DNA of 64,000 nucleotides from positions 806,001-870,000 of the forward strand of contig NZ_CP065972.1 in NCBI RefSeq assembly GCF_016127015.1. The letters run 5' to 3'. Under the pieces are notes generated by a model. The model ran no database searches and had not been told where the DNA came from. It saw nothing but the letters and a program-made list of their open reading frames with translations. The translations under genes and the position numbers were made by a program. This document shows, piece by piece, positions 44,263 to 56,265 of the stretch. Position 1 is the first letter of the stretch, and the number at the start of each line of letters is the position of its first letter. This DNA comes from Corynebacterium tuberculostearicum (GTDB lineage: Bacteria > Actinomycetota > Actinomycetes > Mycobacteriales > Mycobacteriaceae).

Positions 44263-46488
44263 CTAAAGAACTTCGCCGCAGTCACCGACGAGCGTGAGCG
44301 ATTGAGTGGCACGAGTGATGCAGACATAGAGGTTCTGCAATCCCTGTGGGGAGGCGTCCACGATGCGCTGCGGATCGAGCACGACCACGTGGTCAAACTC
44401 CAGGCCCTTGTAGTGCTCCGCCGTAGCGGCGTCAATAACCGCTGTGAGCCTGCCGTCCTCTTCGCTGTGTACTCCAGGGGCGTAGGCGCCGTGCTCAAGC
44501 CGGCGGACCTGCACTCCATCACGGATGGCTGTCGCCGGAATGGCGTCAGGGTTAATCATTTCCAATAGTCCATTGGCCAAATCCGTGATGGGCTGCGGGG
44601 TGCGATAGTTGACGGTAAGAAAATGGTGACGAAAGCGTTGAGCCACAAAAGGCTCGAGAGTCTCGCCCCAGTCATCAACACCTGCTGGGGAACCAGTCTG
44701 GGAGGTATCACCCACCAAAGTCATCCACCGGGAAGGGCAGCGGCGGAAGAGCATTCGCCACTCCATAGGTGTTAATTCCTGGGCCTCGTCCACGATGATA
44801 TGACCATAAACCCACGTATGGTCTTCGCGGGCGCGTTGGGCAGTGGTGCGTTTATCGCGTACTTCCTGGCGGTGCGCCAGGGTCTCGGCGTCGATGACAT
44901 CGTGGGCAGAGAGGATTTCTGCTTCAAACATGTCATCATCATTATCTGTGGACTCGGAGGAGGACAAGATATCCAATGCGTCTTCCGCATCAGCCACTTG
45001 CTCACGCCACGCGGCATCATCGGCTGCCTTCTTTTCTTCAGGGTTGGGCAGGCCGATGAGGACGGCAAGCTCGTCTAACAAGGCCGCATCCGAATCCGTC
45101 CATGCTCGTCCCTCTGCCCGGTAGAGCGCTTCTTGGGTTTCTTCGTCATATCCGTGCGCGGCAGAAGCGATGCGCTCGCGCGAGGAGACTAGAGCAGCAA
45201 GTACATCTGTGGGGTGTAGTTCGGGCCAAAACTCATCGATCAAGGCAGTGACGGCCGCGTCCTCAGCAAGGTCATCGTGGAATTGATCGATATCGGCGCG
45301 CGAAAGAAGATTCTTTCCGCCAAGCGGATCGGCACCTACCGTGTCTGCCATCTGCTGGGCTAGGTCTTCTACGAGGTGCTCAATGAAGGCACCACGCGCC
45401 TCATTGTGTGGCTTTCGCGAGCGCCGGGCACGTGTGCGGGCGCTTTTCACCATGTTTGGCGTGACGCTTAGGGTAAGGCCGTCGATTGCGAGCTCACGGG
45501 GGGTGACGGGAAGCAGCTGGTAGTCCTGGACCGCGGTGGAGAGGATCTCCACCATGGCGTCGCTACCCTTGATTTCCCGAGCTACGAGGTCTTCCTCGTG
45601 GCTTGGTTCAATTCCAGGGAAGAGCCCGCCAATGGTTGAGAGCACCACGCCGGTCTCACCCAGTTCGGGGAGCACGCGCGAAATATAGTCCAAGAAGCTG
45701 CTATTGGGACCAACGATGAGTACGCCCGTGGCAGAAAGTAGCTCGCGGTGGGTATAGAGCAGATAAGCAACGCGATGCAGCGCAACTGCGGTTTTACCGG
45801 TACCGGGGCCGCCTTCTACCACCATCACGCCGCGGGTGTTATCGCGGATAATCTCGTCCTGCTCCCGCTGAATGGTCTCCACAATGGAGGCCATGTGGCC
45901 CGTGCGGGCTCGCTGCATAGCGTGATAGAGAGCGGATTCGCTCGCTACGCCGGTCTCTTCTTCACGCACGCCAGGGCCAGACAGAACCTCATCATGAATT
46001 CCGGTGACGGTGCGCCCTTTGGTCCGGATTTGGCGGCGGGTGTGTACGCCTTCTGGTTGGGCGGTGGTAGCGAGATAGAAGGGCCGTGCCATGGGGGCAC
46101 GCCAATCTAGAAGGAGCGTGCGATAGTCATCTTCACGCGCATCGAGTCCCATGCGGCCGATGTAGCGGCGATCTAGGCCTTCCGAGGTGGGATTGTCACC
46201 TGGGGCATCGATGTCGATGCGGCCAAAGACCAAACCCATTTGGGCCACATTGAGACGATCCAGCTTGGCTTGGAGCCCGTGGTATTCCGTTTCGCGGCGC
46301 ACCAAGGCATCCGCGTCCGGGGTGGAAGGATCTACGTCCGCCTGCACCTCATTAAGCCGTTCATTTGCCGCGGCCACCTCATCGTCGAGGCGGGAGAATA
46401 GGCCGTCCACATAATCTTGCTCCGTAGCGATGGCTTCGCGCTCCGAGGAACCTTCGGCCGCCGCGTGCTTATTGGATGCTGAGTTCAC
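44263..46488 (-). CDS. helD: HelD-type RNA polymerase-associated helicase
   Basis: This 741-residue superfamily-1 ATPase resembles actinobacterial HelD, which strips RNA polymerase from DNA and recycles it. A coiled-coil N-terminal arm (about 20-90) is followed by YIGRMGL and LLLDWRAPMARPFY, Walker A GGPGTGKTAVALHR (226-233) and YGHIIVDEAQELTPMEW. SRWMTLVGDTSQTGS, TVNYRTP and the final VCITRATQSLTLVG complete the motor. The GTG at 46488 is chosen for the AAGGAG 4 nt upstream and for a length near mycobacterial HelD; an ATG 16 codons earlier lacks such a site. An alternative reading is a UvrD-like DNA helicase, less likely. Confidence 0.87.
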   Translation of the reverse strand: MNSASNKHAAAEGSSEREAIATEQDYVDGLFSRLDDEVAAANERLNEVQADVDPSTPDADALVRRETEYHGLQAKLDRLNVAQMGLVFGRIDIDAPGDNPTSEGLDRRYIGRMGLDAREDDYRTLLLDWRAPMARPFYLATTAQPEGVHTRRQIRTKGRTVTGIHDEVLSGPGVREEETGVASESALYHAMQRARTGHMASIVETIQREQDEIIRDNTRGVMVVEGGPGTGKTAVALHRVAYLLYTHRELLSATGVLIVGPNSSFLDYISRVLPELGETGVVLSTIGGLFPGIEPSHEEDLVAREIKGSDAMVEILSTAVQDYQLLPVTPRELAIDGLTLSVTPNMVKSARTRARRSRKPHNEARGAFIEHLVEDLAQQMADTVGADPLGGKNLLSRADIDQFHDDLAEDAAVTALIDEFWPELHPTDVLAALVSSRERIASAAHGYDEETQEALYRAEGRAWTDSDAALLDELAVLIGLPNPEEKKAADDAAWREQVADAEDALDILSSSESTDNDDDMFEAEILSAHDVIDAETLAHRQEVRDKRTTAQRAREDHTWVYGHIIVDEAQELTPMEWRMLFRRCPSRWMTLVGDTSQTGSPAGVDDWGETLEPFVAQRFRHHFLTVNYRTPQPITDLANGLLEMINPDAIPATAIRDGVQVRRLEHGAYAPGVHSEEDGRLTAVIDAATAEHYKGLEFDHVVVLDPQRIVDASPQGLQNLYVCITRATQSLTLVGDCGEVL

Positions 46489-46584
46489 GTGACTCCTTGG
46501 TGATTGGACGTTGATGGGGTGGAAGGTGCCGGGCACGCTGTCCGGCGAGGGGGAGAGATGAGTTTAGACTCTGCTGTGACAAAG

Positions 46585-46614
46585 AACAACGGCCCAGCAT
46601 AAGGCTGGGCCGTT
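46585..46614 (-). terminator. Terminator after the DoxX-like gene
   Basis: Perfect 11-bp arms AACGGCCCAGC (46588-46598) and GCTGGGCCGTT (46604-46614) are followed on the minus strand by GTTCTTT. They lie 38 nt past the DoxX-like gene stop. Confidence 0.85.
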
Positions 46615-46651
46615 GAGTCATCGCCGAGATAGTCGGCCGAGGAAGATGTGG

Positions 46652-47668
46652 CTACTTAGAGCGCTTTTCCAGCTTCTTGATAGCTGCCTCAATCTTCTTA
46701 TTTGCCTCCTGCTGTAGCTTGTCAGCGTGCTTGGAGGCCTTCTTGTTTGCGCGCTTGGACTTTGCGCCATCCAGCTTGGCGACGGCCTTATCGGCACGTG
46801 CCTGAGCCTTGGTAGCTGCCTTCACCGCACGGGTACGGGCGATGTCGCGATTAGCTTGCGCGGCCTCGAGCCAGTCACCCTTATTGTCATCAACATAAGT
46901 CTTGGCGTTGTCGACCGAGTCCTCAATGAAGGACTTGGCGTTGCCCAGCAAGTCGCGGCCAGACTCCTGCCAATCGTCCTTGTTGTCCTCTACGTAGGTC
47001 TTGGCATCGTCAACATAGGACTTTGCGGTATCTAGCAGACCACGGCCGGTGGACTGCCAGTCATCCTTGTTGTCGTCTACGTAAGCCTGTGCCTTGGCAG
47101 AGGTCTCGTTGATCCAGTCGCCGGCCTTGGAAGACAGCTCGTTAGCACGGGCAGAGAGCTCTTCGCGCTTCTGCTCGGATTCAGACTTAGTAGGCAGCGC
47201 CTGCTGAATCTTTTTGTTCGTGCGCTTGCCGGCCTTCTGCGCGCGCCAACGCAGGGAAGGCTTGCCCTCGGTGTCCTGGGTAGCGATAAACAGGGCGCCG
47301 AGCAAAGCGGTGTTGGTAACGAATCCGTTGCGGCGGGATTCCTTGTCTTCCTTGTTGTCTGCAGCCCAGAAGTTGTTCTTGCCAATCAGGTTGGGCAGGG
47401 TAGCGGCCGCCAGTACCGCAGCGGAAGTGCGCGGTGCCTTGCCCAGAGCCAAGGTGGAGCCGGCGCCTACCTTAGCGCCGCCAATGGCGCGGGTAACTAG
47501 TTCTGGGTCATTGGGGATGTAGCCCTGGTACTCAGAAGGAACGGCCTTGCGCACGGTCTTGAGGAAACCCTCGGTTTCCTTCACGTGCTCGGACGCGTTG
47601 CGCAGGTTGTCTACGCCTTCCCATACAAATACGGATGCCAGCATGGGGCGGGCAAGCTTGCGAATCAT
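46652..47668 (-). CDS. DoxX-family protein with repeat-rich charged tail
   Basis: This 338-residue protein has an N-terminal DoxX-like membrane domain (about 1-135; LARPMLASVFVWEGVDNLRN, GGAKVGAGSTLALGKAPR). The hydrophilic C-terminal half (about 140-338) is rich in Lys, Ala and Asp. Three copies of the unit YV(D/E)DNK(D/G)DW occur at residues 196-204, 225-233 and 258-266, each followed by a helix-like stretch. A very basic KAQARADKAVAKL...KKLEKRSK end follows. Such tails recall LEA-like or apolipoprotein-type helices. DoxX function is poorly defined (redox or membrane integrity). Confidence 0.82.
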   Translation of the reverse strand: MIRKLARPMLASVFVWEGVDNLRNASEHVKETEGFLKTVRKAVPSEYQGYIPNDPELVTRAIGGAKVGAGSTLALGKAPRTSAAVLAAATLPNLIGKNNFWAADNKEDKESRRNGFVTNTALLGALFIATQDTEGKPSLRWRAQKAGKRTNKKIQQALPTKSESEQKREELSARANELSSKAGDWINETSAKAQAYVDDNKDDWQSTGRGLLDTAKSYVDDAKTYVEDNKDDWQESGRDLLGNAKSFIEDSVDNAKTYVDDNKGDWLEAAQANRDIARTRAVKAATKAQARADKAVAKLDGAKSKRANKKASKHADKLQQEANKKIEAAIKKLEKRSK

Positions 47669-47745
47669 AGTCCTTAAAGCTCCTTAGCTCGTTGTTCTAG
47701 ACCTATCGTGTGCTAGACCATTGTACGCGGAAATTAGCCACTGGA

Positions 47746-48348
47746 TCACCAGCGGCGTTCCCACCAGTCACCAAGCTTGGGGCGCTCCTCGCCCAAGGTC
47801 GTGGACTTGCCGTGTCCTGGGCGCACGATCGTATTGTCGGGGAACTCATCAAAGATGCGCGCCGTAACGTCCTTATAAAGGCGTACGAAGTCACCCTCAG
47901 AGGTGGTCTTGCCCAGGCCGCCGGGGAAGAGGGAATCGCCTACAAAGAGGTTGGTGACGCCATCGATGCTTGCAACCAGAGCTGCCCCGCCGGGGGTGTG
48001 GCCGCGCAAGATGATGACTGGCAGCTGAAGACCCGCGAACTCGATGGAATCGCCCTCGCGCAGCTCCACGTCTACCTCAGCCGGGATGGCGGGGGAATCC
48101 AGGAAGGAGGCGTAGTGAGTGGAACCCGTTTCGGACAAAATCTCCTCGAGTGCGCGCACGTGATCCCAGTGGCGGTGCGTCGTGAGAACCGCGGTAATTT
48201 TCACTCCGGCTTTGCGGGCCATGTCGAGGATTGCGGGGGCGTCATCGGCGGCGTCGACAAGCAAGCCCTCTTCGCCCGCCTGTAGGAGGTAGCAGTTATT
48301 GTCCATCTCGGACACGGAAATCTGATGTAGCTGAAGCTCGTTAGTCAT
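47746..48348 (-). CDS. Metallo-beta-lactamase-fold hydrolase (glyoxalase II-like)
   Basis: This 200-residue hydrolase has the metal motif TTHRHWDHV (HxHxDH), then [23 protein letters not shown] and a final [12 protein letters not shown], all ligands of a binuclear metal site. The ATG at 48348 has AGGAAAC upstream; a longer frame has no support. It is divergent from uvrA with 65 nt between starts. Possible substrates are thioesters such as S-lactoyl-mycothiol, but this is inference. Confidence 0.88.
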   Translation of the reverse strand: MTNELQLHQISVSEMDNNCYLLQAGEEGLLVDAADDAPAILDMARKAGVKITAVLTTHRHWDHVRALEEILSETGSTHYASFLDSPAIPAEVDVELREGDSIEFAGLQLPVIILRGHTPGGAALVASIDGVTNLFVGDSLFPGGLGKTTSEGDFVRLYKDVTARIFDEFPDNTIVRPGHGKSTTLGEERPKLGDWWERRW

Positions 48349-48413
48349 GTTTCCTAGCCTACGGGTACATTCGAGGGGAGATTGCAATCCCTAGTACTGG
48401 AGGTCTGAGCACA

Positions 48414-51254
48414 GTGGCTGATCGTTTGGTGGTGCGCGGTGCCCGCGAGCACAACCTCAAGGGCGTGGATATCGATATCCCCCGCGATAAAATGGTTGTT
48501 TTTACCGGTCTATCCGGCTCCGGTAAATCTTCGCTGGCCTTTGACACCATCTTTGCTGAAGGTCAGCGACGCTACGTGGAATCCTTGAGTTCTTATGCCC
48601 GCATGTTCTTAGGGCAGATGGACAAGCCGAACGTGGAATTTATTGATGGCCTGTCACCCGCGGTGTCCATTGATCAAAAATCCACCAACCATAATCCACG
48701 TTCTACGGTGGGCACGATCACGGAGATCTACGACTATCTGCGCTTGCTATTTTCCCGTGCTGGTACCCCGCACTGCCCAAAATGCGATGCGGTGATTGAG
48801 CGCCAAACACCGCAGCAGATTGTGGATGCGGTGCTGGATCTGGAAGAAAAGCTGAAATTCCAGGTGCTTGCACCGGTAGTGCGCAAGCGCAAGGGCGAGT
48901 TTGTGGATCTTTTCCAAGACCTGTCGGCTCAGGGTTATTCCCGCGTGCGAGTGGATGGAGAGACCCATCAGCTCAGCGATCCTCCCAAGCTAAAGAAGCA
49001 GATCAAGCACAATATTGAAGTAGTGGTTGATCGCTTGCAGGTAAAGGCCTCGCAGAAGCAACGTTTAACGGATTCGGTGGAAACGGCCCTGCGCTTGGCG
49101 GATGGCCTAGTCACCATCGAGTTCGTGGATAGGGAGGAGCTCACCCACACGTACTCGGAGAAGGCCGCCTGCCCGAATGGCCATACGCTGACCATCGAAG
49201 AGTATGAGCCCCGTGCTTTTTCTTTCAATGCCCCGTTTGGTTCTTGCCCGGTGTGTGACGGTTTAGGTACCAAGCTGGAAGTCGATGTTGACCTGCTTAT
49301 TCCGGATCCAGAGGCCCCGGCGGTTGATGCGATTCAGCCGTGGCACTCCTCTCCCAACTCCCGCTACTTTGTCAAGCTAGTGGAGGGACTGGGTAAGACA
49401 ATGGGGTTTGACCCTAAGACGCCAGTGAACGAATTGACCAAGGAGCAGCGCCACGCGCTCATCTATGGCACGGACGAGGAGGTGCAGGTTCGGTACAAGA
49501 ACCGCTACGGGCGCCAGCGCAATTGGACCGCGCCGTTTGAGGGCGCGACCGGTTTCATTCACCGCAAGCTGGAAACGACCGATTCTCAGTCCCAAAAAGA
49601 CCGCCTGCTGCAGTACACCCGCCGCGTGCCGTGCAGCACCTGTAAAGGCACGCGCTTGAAGCCGGAGATCTTGGCTGTCCGCTTGGCTTCTACTACTCAT
49701 GGTGAGCAGTCCATTGCGGGACTGTGTGCGCTTTCGATTGAGGATGCCTCTGAATTCCTGGACTCTTTGGTGCTGGGACACCGCGAGGAAATCATTGCCG
49801 GTGCGGTACTCAAGGAAACCCAGGCTCGGTTGCGCTTCCTTCTGGACGTCGGTCTGAATTACCTGACCCTGGATCGCGGCGCATCCACGCTTTCGGGCGG
49901 CGAGGCACAACGCATCCGTTTGGCTACGCAGATTGGTTCCGGTTTGGCCGGTGTACTTTATGTGCTCGATGAACCTTCCATTGGTTTGCACCAACGCGAT
50001 AACCACCGGCTTATTAAGACGCTGCAGCGTTTGCGCGATATTGGCAATACCCTCATTGTGGTCGAGCATGATGAAGACACCATTCGGGAGTCCGATTGGC
50101 TCGTAGATGTGGGCCCGCGTGCCGGTGAATATGGTGGCGAGGTGGTCTACCAAGGCGAACCGGTGGGAATTGAAAAGGTAGAGGAGTCCCTTACTGGCCA
50201 GTATTTATCTGGCAAGAAGGTGCTCGCAGTCCCGGATCACCGCCGCGAGATCGACAAGGACCGCACCCTGAAAGTCGTGGGTGCGCGCGAGAATAACCTC
50301 AAGGGCATAAACGTCGAAATCCCGCTGGGAGTGCTGGCGTGCATTACCGGCGTTTCCGGCTCGGGTAAATCCACCGTGGTCAATGAGATTTTGGCCAAGA
50401 CCTTGGCCAATAAGCTCAACCGTGCCCGCCAGGTCCCCGGCCGTGCCCAGCGCGTCGAGGGCGTGGAGCACCTAGATAAGCTGGTCCAGGTAGACCAGAG
50501 CCCGATTGGCCGTACCCCGCGTTCCAACCCGGCGACCTATACGGGCGTCTTTGACAAGATCCGAAACCTTTTTGCCGAAACCCAGGAGGCCAAGGTCCGC
50601 GGCTACAAGGCCGGCCGCTTCTCCTTCAACGTCAAGGGTGGGCGCTGCGAGGCATGCCAAGGCGATGGCACCATCAAGATCGAGATGAACTTCCTGCCGG
50701 ACGTGTATGTTCCGTGTGAGGTGTGTGAGGGCGCTCGCTATAACCGCGAGACCTTGGAGGTGCACTACAAGGGCAAGAACATCGCCGAGGTACTCGACAT
50801 GCCAATTTCTGAGGCAGCGGACTTCTTCGAGCCCATCAACTCGATTCACCGCTACCTTGCCACGCTTGTCGACGTCGGTTTGGGCTACGTTCGCCTCGGC
50901 CAAGCCGCTACTACGCTTTCGGGCGGTGAGGCGCAACGCGTTAAGCTCGCCTCGGAGCTGCAAAAGCGCACCAACGGTAGGACCATCTACATCTTGGACG
51001 AGCCGACCACTGGTCTGCACTTTGAGGACATTCGCAAGTTGATGTTGGTTATCCAAGGCCTCGTAGACAAGGGCAATTCGGTGCTTGTCATCGAGCACAA
51101 CCTCGATGTCATCAAGGCTGCGGACTGGATCGTGGATATGGGGCCGGAAGGCGGCGCCGGCGGTGGCACCGTAGTCGCCCAGGGCACCCCGGAAGATGTT
51201 GCGCAGGTGGAAGGCTCCTATACCGGAAGGTACCTAAAGGAAATGTTGAAGTAG
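48414..51254 (+). CDS. uvrA: Excinuclease ABC subunit A
   Basis: This 946-residue ABC-type ATPase recognises DNA damage and loads UvrB. It has two P-loops ([14 protein letters not shown] and [14 protein letters not shown]) and two signature motifs ([15 protein letters not shown] and [15 protein letters not shown]). Zinc-binding CxxC pairs lie in [36 protein letters not shown] and [13 protein letters not shown] with VPCEVCEG. The start is GTG at 48414. A lipoprotein gene follows 7 nt later. Confidence 0.97.
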   Translation: MADRLVVRGAREHNLKGVDIDIPRDKMVVFTGLSGSGKSSLAFDTIFAEGQRRYVESLSSYARMFLGQMDKPNVEFIDGLSPAVSIDQKSTNHNPRSTVGTITEIYDYLRLLFSRAGTPHCPKCDAVIERQTPQQIVDAVLDLEEKLKFQVLAPVVRKRKGEFVDLFQDLSAQGYSRVRVDGETHQLSDPPKLKKQIKHNIEVVVDRLQVKASQKQRLTDSVETALRLADGLVTIEFVDREELTHTYSEKAACPNGHTLTIEEYEPRAFSFNAPFGSCPVCDGLGTKLEVDVDLLIPDPEAPAVDAIQPWHSSPNSRYFVKLVEGLGKTMGFDPKTPVNELTKEQRHALIYGTDEEVQVRYKNRYGRQRNWTAPFEGATGFIHRKLETTDSQSQKDRLLQYTRRVPCSTCKGTRLKPEILAVRLASTTHGEQSIAGLCALSIEDASEFLDSLVLGHREEIIAGAVLKETQARLRFLLDVGLNYLTLDRGASTLSGGEAQRIRLATQIGSGLAGVLYVLDEPSIGLHQRDNHRLIKTLQRLRDIGNTLIVVEHDEDTIRESDWLVDVGPRAGEYGGEVVYQGEPVGIEKVEESLTGQYLSGKKVLAVPDHRREIDKDRTLKVVGARENNLKGINVEIPLGVLACITGVSGSGKSTVVNEILAKTLANKLNRARQVPGRAQRVEGVEHLDKLVQVDQSPIGRTPRSNPATYTGVFDKIRNLFAETQEAKVRGYKAGRFSFNVKGGRCEACQGDGTIKIEMNFLPDVYVPCEVCEGARYNRETLEVHYKGKNIAEVLDMPISEAADFFEPINSIHRYLATLVDVGLGYVRLGQAATTLSGGEAQRVKLASELQKRTNGRTIYILDEPTTGLHFEDIRKLMLVIQGLVDKGNSVLVIEHNLDVIKAADWIVDMGPEGGAGGGTVVAQGTPEDVAQVEGSYTGRYLKEMLK

Positions 51255-51261
51255 GGACACA

Positions 51262-52110
51262 GTGAATAGTTACCGTCTCGGCGTCAGCCTGCTGGCAGTG
51301 CTCACTCTGTTTACGGTGAGTGCCTGCTCTAGCGATCCTGAGACTGAGAAGGCCTCAGCACCCGCGACGGCCTCTCCGGCACCCAACCCGGACTCAGTGC
51401 GCACACAGCTTGACCGTGCAGTGGACAAGACCGCAAGGAAGTACCACGCCAAGGTTGGGGTCGCTATTTCAGCCGGCGATGACACCATTGCTGTGGGCGA
51501 TAAGGGCAAGGGCCCTGTCTGGTCCACCATTAAGGTGCCAATCGCTATCGCGGCGCTGAAAGACGGCGCGGATAAAAGCCTGGTTGACTTGGCAATCAAG
51601 GAATCCGATAACGATGCCGCCTACTCCTTGTGGTCCCAGGTGCAATGGCACGAAGGCTCCGCCGATAAGGCCGTAGAGGAATTGCTCGAAGACTATGGAT
51701 CGCACGCGGATATCCATAACACCGCCTTCGGCTACTCCACGTGGTCATTGAAAGACCAAGCAGTCTTCGGTGCTGAATTGCCTTGCATCGAGGAGGCGGA
51801 CTACGTCCACAAGGTACTCAAAGACATTGTGTCCTGGCAGAAAATTGGCCTGTCGAAAGAGAAGCGAACCCGCGCCAAAAGTGGCTGGGGCTTGGACGAG
51901 GACGAAAATGAGTACACCTACCGCCAATTTGGTGTTCATGAGGTTACCGGAAAGCGCGTCGGTGTCGCGTTATCTGTGGTTACCGATGGCGAGGATTATG
52001 CCAAAGCTGAGCCAGCGGTAAAGTACCTCGCCCATGAAATGGTGGGCATCGTTGATAGAGGGGTAAAGAAGGGCATTATTAAACCAGCTGCCCATTGCAA
52101 GGACAGCTAA
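51262..52110 (+). CDS. Lipoprotein with beta-lactamase/transpeptidase-type active site
   Basis: This 282-residue protein has a signal peptide with lipobox TVSAC (Cys22) and a Pro/Ala/Ser linker. The domain contains the three motifs of class A serine beta-lactamases and related enzymes: Ser88-Thr-Ile-Lys91 (SxxK), Ser115-Asp-Asn117 (SDN) and Lys206-Ser-Gly208 (KTG-like). It may therefore be a real serine acyl-enzyme, either a beta-lactamase relative or a small wall-modifying transpeptidase/carboxypeptidase. The omega-loop ExxLN is not obvious, so beta-lactam hydrolysis is doubtful. The start is GTG at 51262, 7 nt after uvrA. Confidence 0.8.
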   Translation: MNSYRLGVSLLAVLTLFTVSACSSDPETEKASAPATASPAPNPDSVRTQLDRAVDKTARKYHAKVGVAISAGDDTIAVGDKGKGPVWSTIKVPIAIAALKDGADKSLVDLAIKESDNDAAYSLWSQVQWHEGSADKAVEELLEDYGSHADIHNTAFGYSTWSLKDQAVFGAELPCIEEADYVHKVLKDIVSWQKIGLSKEKRTRAKSGWGLDEDENEYTYRQFGVHEVTGKRVGVALSVVTDGEDYAKAEPAVKYLAHEMVGIVDRGVKKGIIKPAAHCKDS

Positions 52111-52122
52111 GCGAGTTGCAAT

Positions 52123-52380
52123 TTGGTGGAAAGAGTAGAAGCTGCTATCCTCAAAGCCACTACCGCCCATGACGCCTTTTCAAGGTTTGTGGGTCACAAG
52201 CGGAGTATCTCCCACCCGATGCCGCGAATACCGTTCGTAGGATAAAGGTAAAGGTAACCAAGCAAACGTGCTTGGCACTGTGAGAACTCCCGGCTGTCTT
52301 TGGCAGACCGGGTTTGATTCGTTTGTGGTCCCGGTAGGTGAACTACTTACTCATACACCCCCTAATCGAGGAGAACCACA
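52123..52380 (+). promoter_or_regulatory. infC-rpmI-rplT promoter and leader
   Basis: A -35 TTGGTG (52123-52128), a 17-nt spacer and a -10 TATCCT (52146-52151) give a start near 52158 and a leader of about 220 nt. The leader has a hairpin CCCGGCTG (52289-52296)/CAGACCGGG (52304-52312) followed by a T-rich stretch, like an attenuator. In other bacteria this leader is controlled by L20 or IF3; that is inference here. Confidence 0.55.
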
Positions 52381-52902
<522 letters not shown>

Positions 52903-52938
52903 ACCAGATTCCACGTAGGATTTAAGGACTTAATACTC

Positions 52939-53133
52939 ATGAAGCAGAAGACCCACAAGGGCACCGCAAAGCGTATCAAGGTGACCGGTTCCGGCAAGCT
53001 GCGCCGTGAGCAGGCTGGCCGCCGCCACCTGCTGGAGGGCAAGCCGTCCAAGCGTACCCGTCGTCTGAAGGGCACCGAGGCAGTCGCACAGCCTGACACC
53101 AAGCGCGTCAAGCGCCTGCTCGGCCGCGCATAA
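52939..53133 (+). CDS. rpmI: 50S ribosomal protein L35
   Basis: This 64-residue, very basic protein begins [20 protein letters not shown], the L35 signature. It lies 36 nt after infC in the usual infC-rpmI-rplT order, with AAGGA about 10 nt before the ATG. Confidence 0.97.
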   Translation: MKQKTHKGTAKRIKVTGSGKLRREQAGRRHLLEGKPSKRTRRLKGTEAVAQPDTKRVKRLLGRA

Positions 53134-53188
53134 TAGCGCCGAATCAACCCACATCCGCCATCACAATTCGAATTAAGGAAGTATCACT

Positions 53189-53572
53189 GTGGCACGAGTA
53201 AAGCGCTCAGTTAACGCAAAGAAGAAGCGTCGCGCGATTCTGAAGTCCGCTAAGGGCTACCGCGGCCAGCGCTCCCGCCTGTACCGTAAGGCGAAGGAGC
53301 AGTGGCTGCACTCCATGACTTACGCTTACCGCGATCGTCGCGCTCGTAAGTCTGAGTTCCGTAAGCTGTGGATCCAGCGCATCAACGCTGCTGCCCGCAT
53401 GAATGACATCACCTACAACCGTCTCATCCACGGCCTGCGCCTGGCTGAGATCGAGGTTGACCGCAAGATCCTGGCTGAGCTTGCTGTCAATGACTTCGAG
53501 GCATTCTCCGCACTGTGCGAGGCTGCCAAGGCTGCCTTGCCTGAGGACGTTAACGCTCCTAAGGCTGCCTAG
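53189..53572 (+). CDS. rplT: 50S ribosomal protein L20
   Basis: This 127-residue protein binds 23S rRNA early in assembly and in many bacteria represses its own operon through the leader [23 protein letters not shown] and [16 protein letters not shown] are family signatures. The start is GTG with AAGGAAG upstream. It ends with a terminator-like hairpin. Confidence 0.97.
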   Translation: MARVKRSVNAKKKRRAILKSAKGYRGQRSRLYRKAKEQWLHSMTYAYRDRRARKSEFRKLWIQRINAAARMNDITYNRLIHGLRLAEIEVDRKILAELAVNDFEAFSALCEAAKAALPEDVNAPKAA

Positions 53573-53582
53573 TTACTAGGAA

Positions 53583-53640
53583 TACAACGCCCGTTTCTCC
53601 GGCTTATGTGCCAGGCGAAGCGGGCCTTGTTGGTTTTACG
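53583..53640 (+). terminator. Terminator after rplT
   Basis: Near-perfect arms of about 14 nt (starting ACAACGCCCG at 53583 and ending GCGGGCCTTGT near 53630, with one mismatch and one G-T pair) are followed by TGGTTTT. Confidence 0.65.
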
Positions 53641-53725
53641 CTCTATCTGTCTAGTGAGCTCGGCCTCGCATGCTACATTGGGTCGGGACCCCGAGTAACC
53701 CCGAGACCGAGGAGCAGATTTCCCT

Positions 53726-54178
53726 GTGACAAACCCAAATGGTGGCTACCAACCAGAAAACGGCGAGTATTCTGGCCACTCCTATGACAACAACCAGGGC
53801 CAGCAGTACAACCCCTATAACCAGCAGGCCGGTTACCAGCCGCAGTACCACCAAGGCTATGCACCACAACCGAATATGGGTTCCTATCCGGTGCAGCAGC
53901 AGTATGTGGCGCAGGGACCGCAAAAGTCTTGGATCGCGACTTTGCTGCTGTGCTTTTTCTTGGGCTCCTTCGGCGCGCATAACTTTTATACCGGCCGCAC
54001 GAGCTTTGGCGTAGCGCAGCTGGTGCTTAATATCTTGGGCTGGGCTACTTTCTGGTTCTTGCTCGGATTCGCGTTTTGGGCCATCGTCGGAATCTGGGTC
54101 TTTATTGAGTTCATTATGATCATCGCCGGCGCCGGTGATTACGATAAGGACGCCCGCGGCGTGCCACTAGCTAAGTAG
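53726..54178 (+). CDS. TM2-domain membrane protein
   Basis: This 150-residue protein starts at GTG. An Asn/Gln/Tyr/Gly-rich head (about 1-65) precedes a TM2 domain with two helices (IATLLLCFFLGSFGAHNFYTG and a second at 115-135). The TM2 motif GxxGxHxFYxG is intact. The family function is unknown. The head resembles the low-complexity N-terminus of the membrane protein at 10780. A terminator follows. Confidence 0.9.
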   Translation: MTNPNGGYQPENGEYSGHSYDNNQGQQYNPYNQQAGYQPQYHQGYAPQPNMGSYPVQQQYVAQGPQKSWIATLLLCFFLGSFGAHNFYTGRTSFGVAQLVLNILGWATFWFLLGFAFWAIVGIWVFIEFIMIIAGAGDYDKDARGVPLAK

Positions 54179-54193
54179 CATCCAACGTTGTGA

Positions 54194-54228
54194 TCCTGTT
54201 CCCAAATCGGCAACAGGACTTTTTATTT
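54194..54228 (+). terminator. Terminator after the TM2 gene
   Basis: A 7-bp stem TCCTGTT/AACAGGA has an 11-nt loop and is followed by CTTTTTATTTT. Confidence 0.88.
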
Positions 54229-54286
54229 TGCTTACGCAGCAGGGGCTGAGCCTGGGGCTAGGCAACTAGTAGGTAGGGTAGGAGCC

Positions 54287-56241
<1,955 letters not shown>

Positions 56242-56265
56242 AACCCAGAAAGGATAGACACACTA

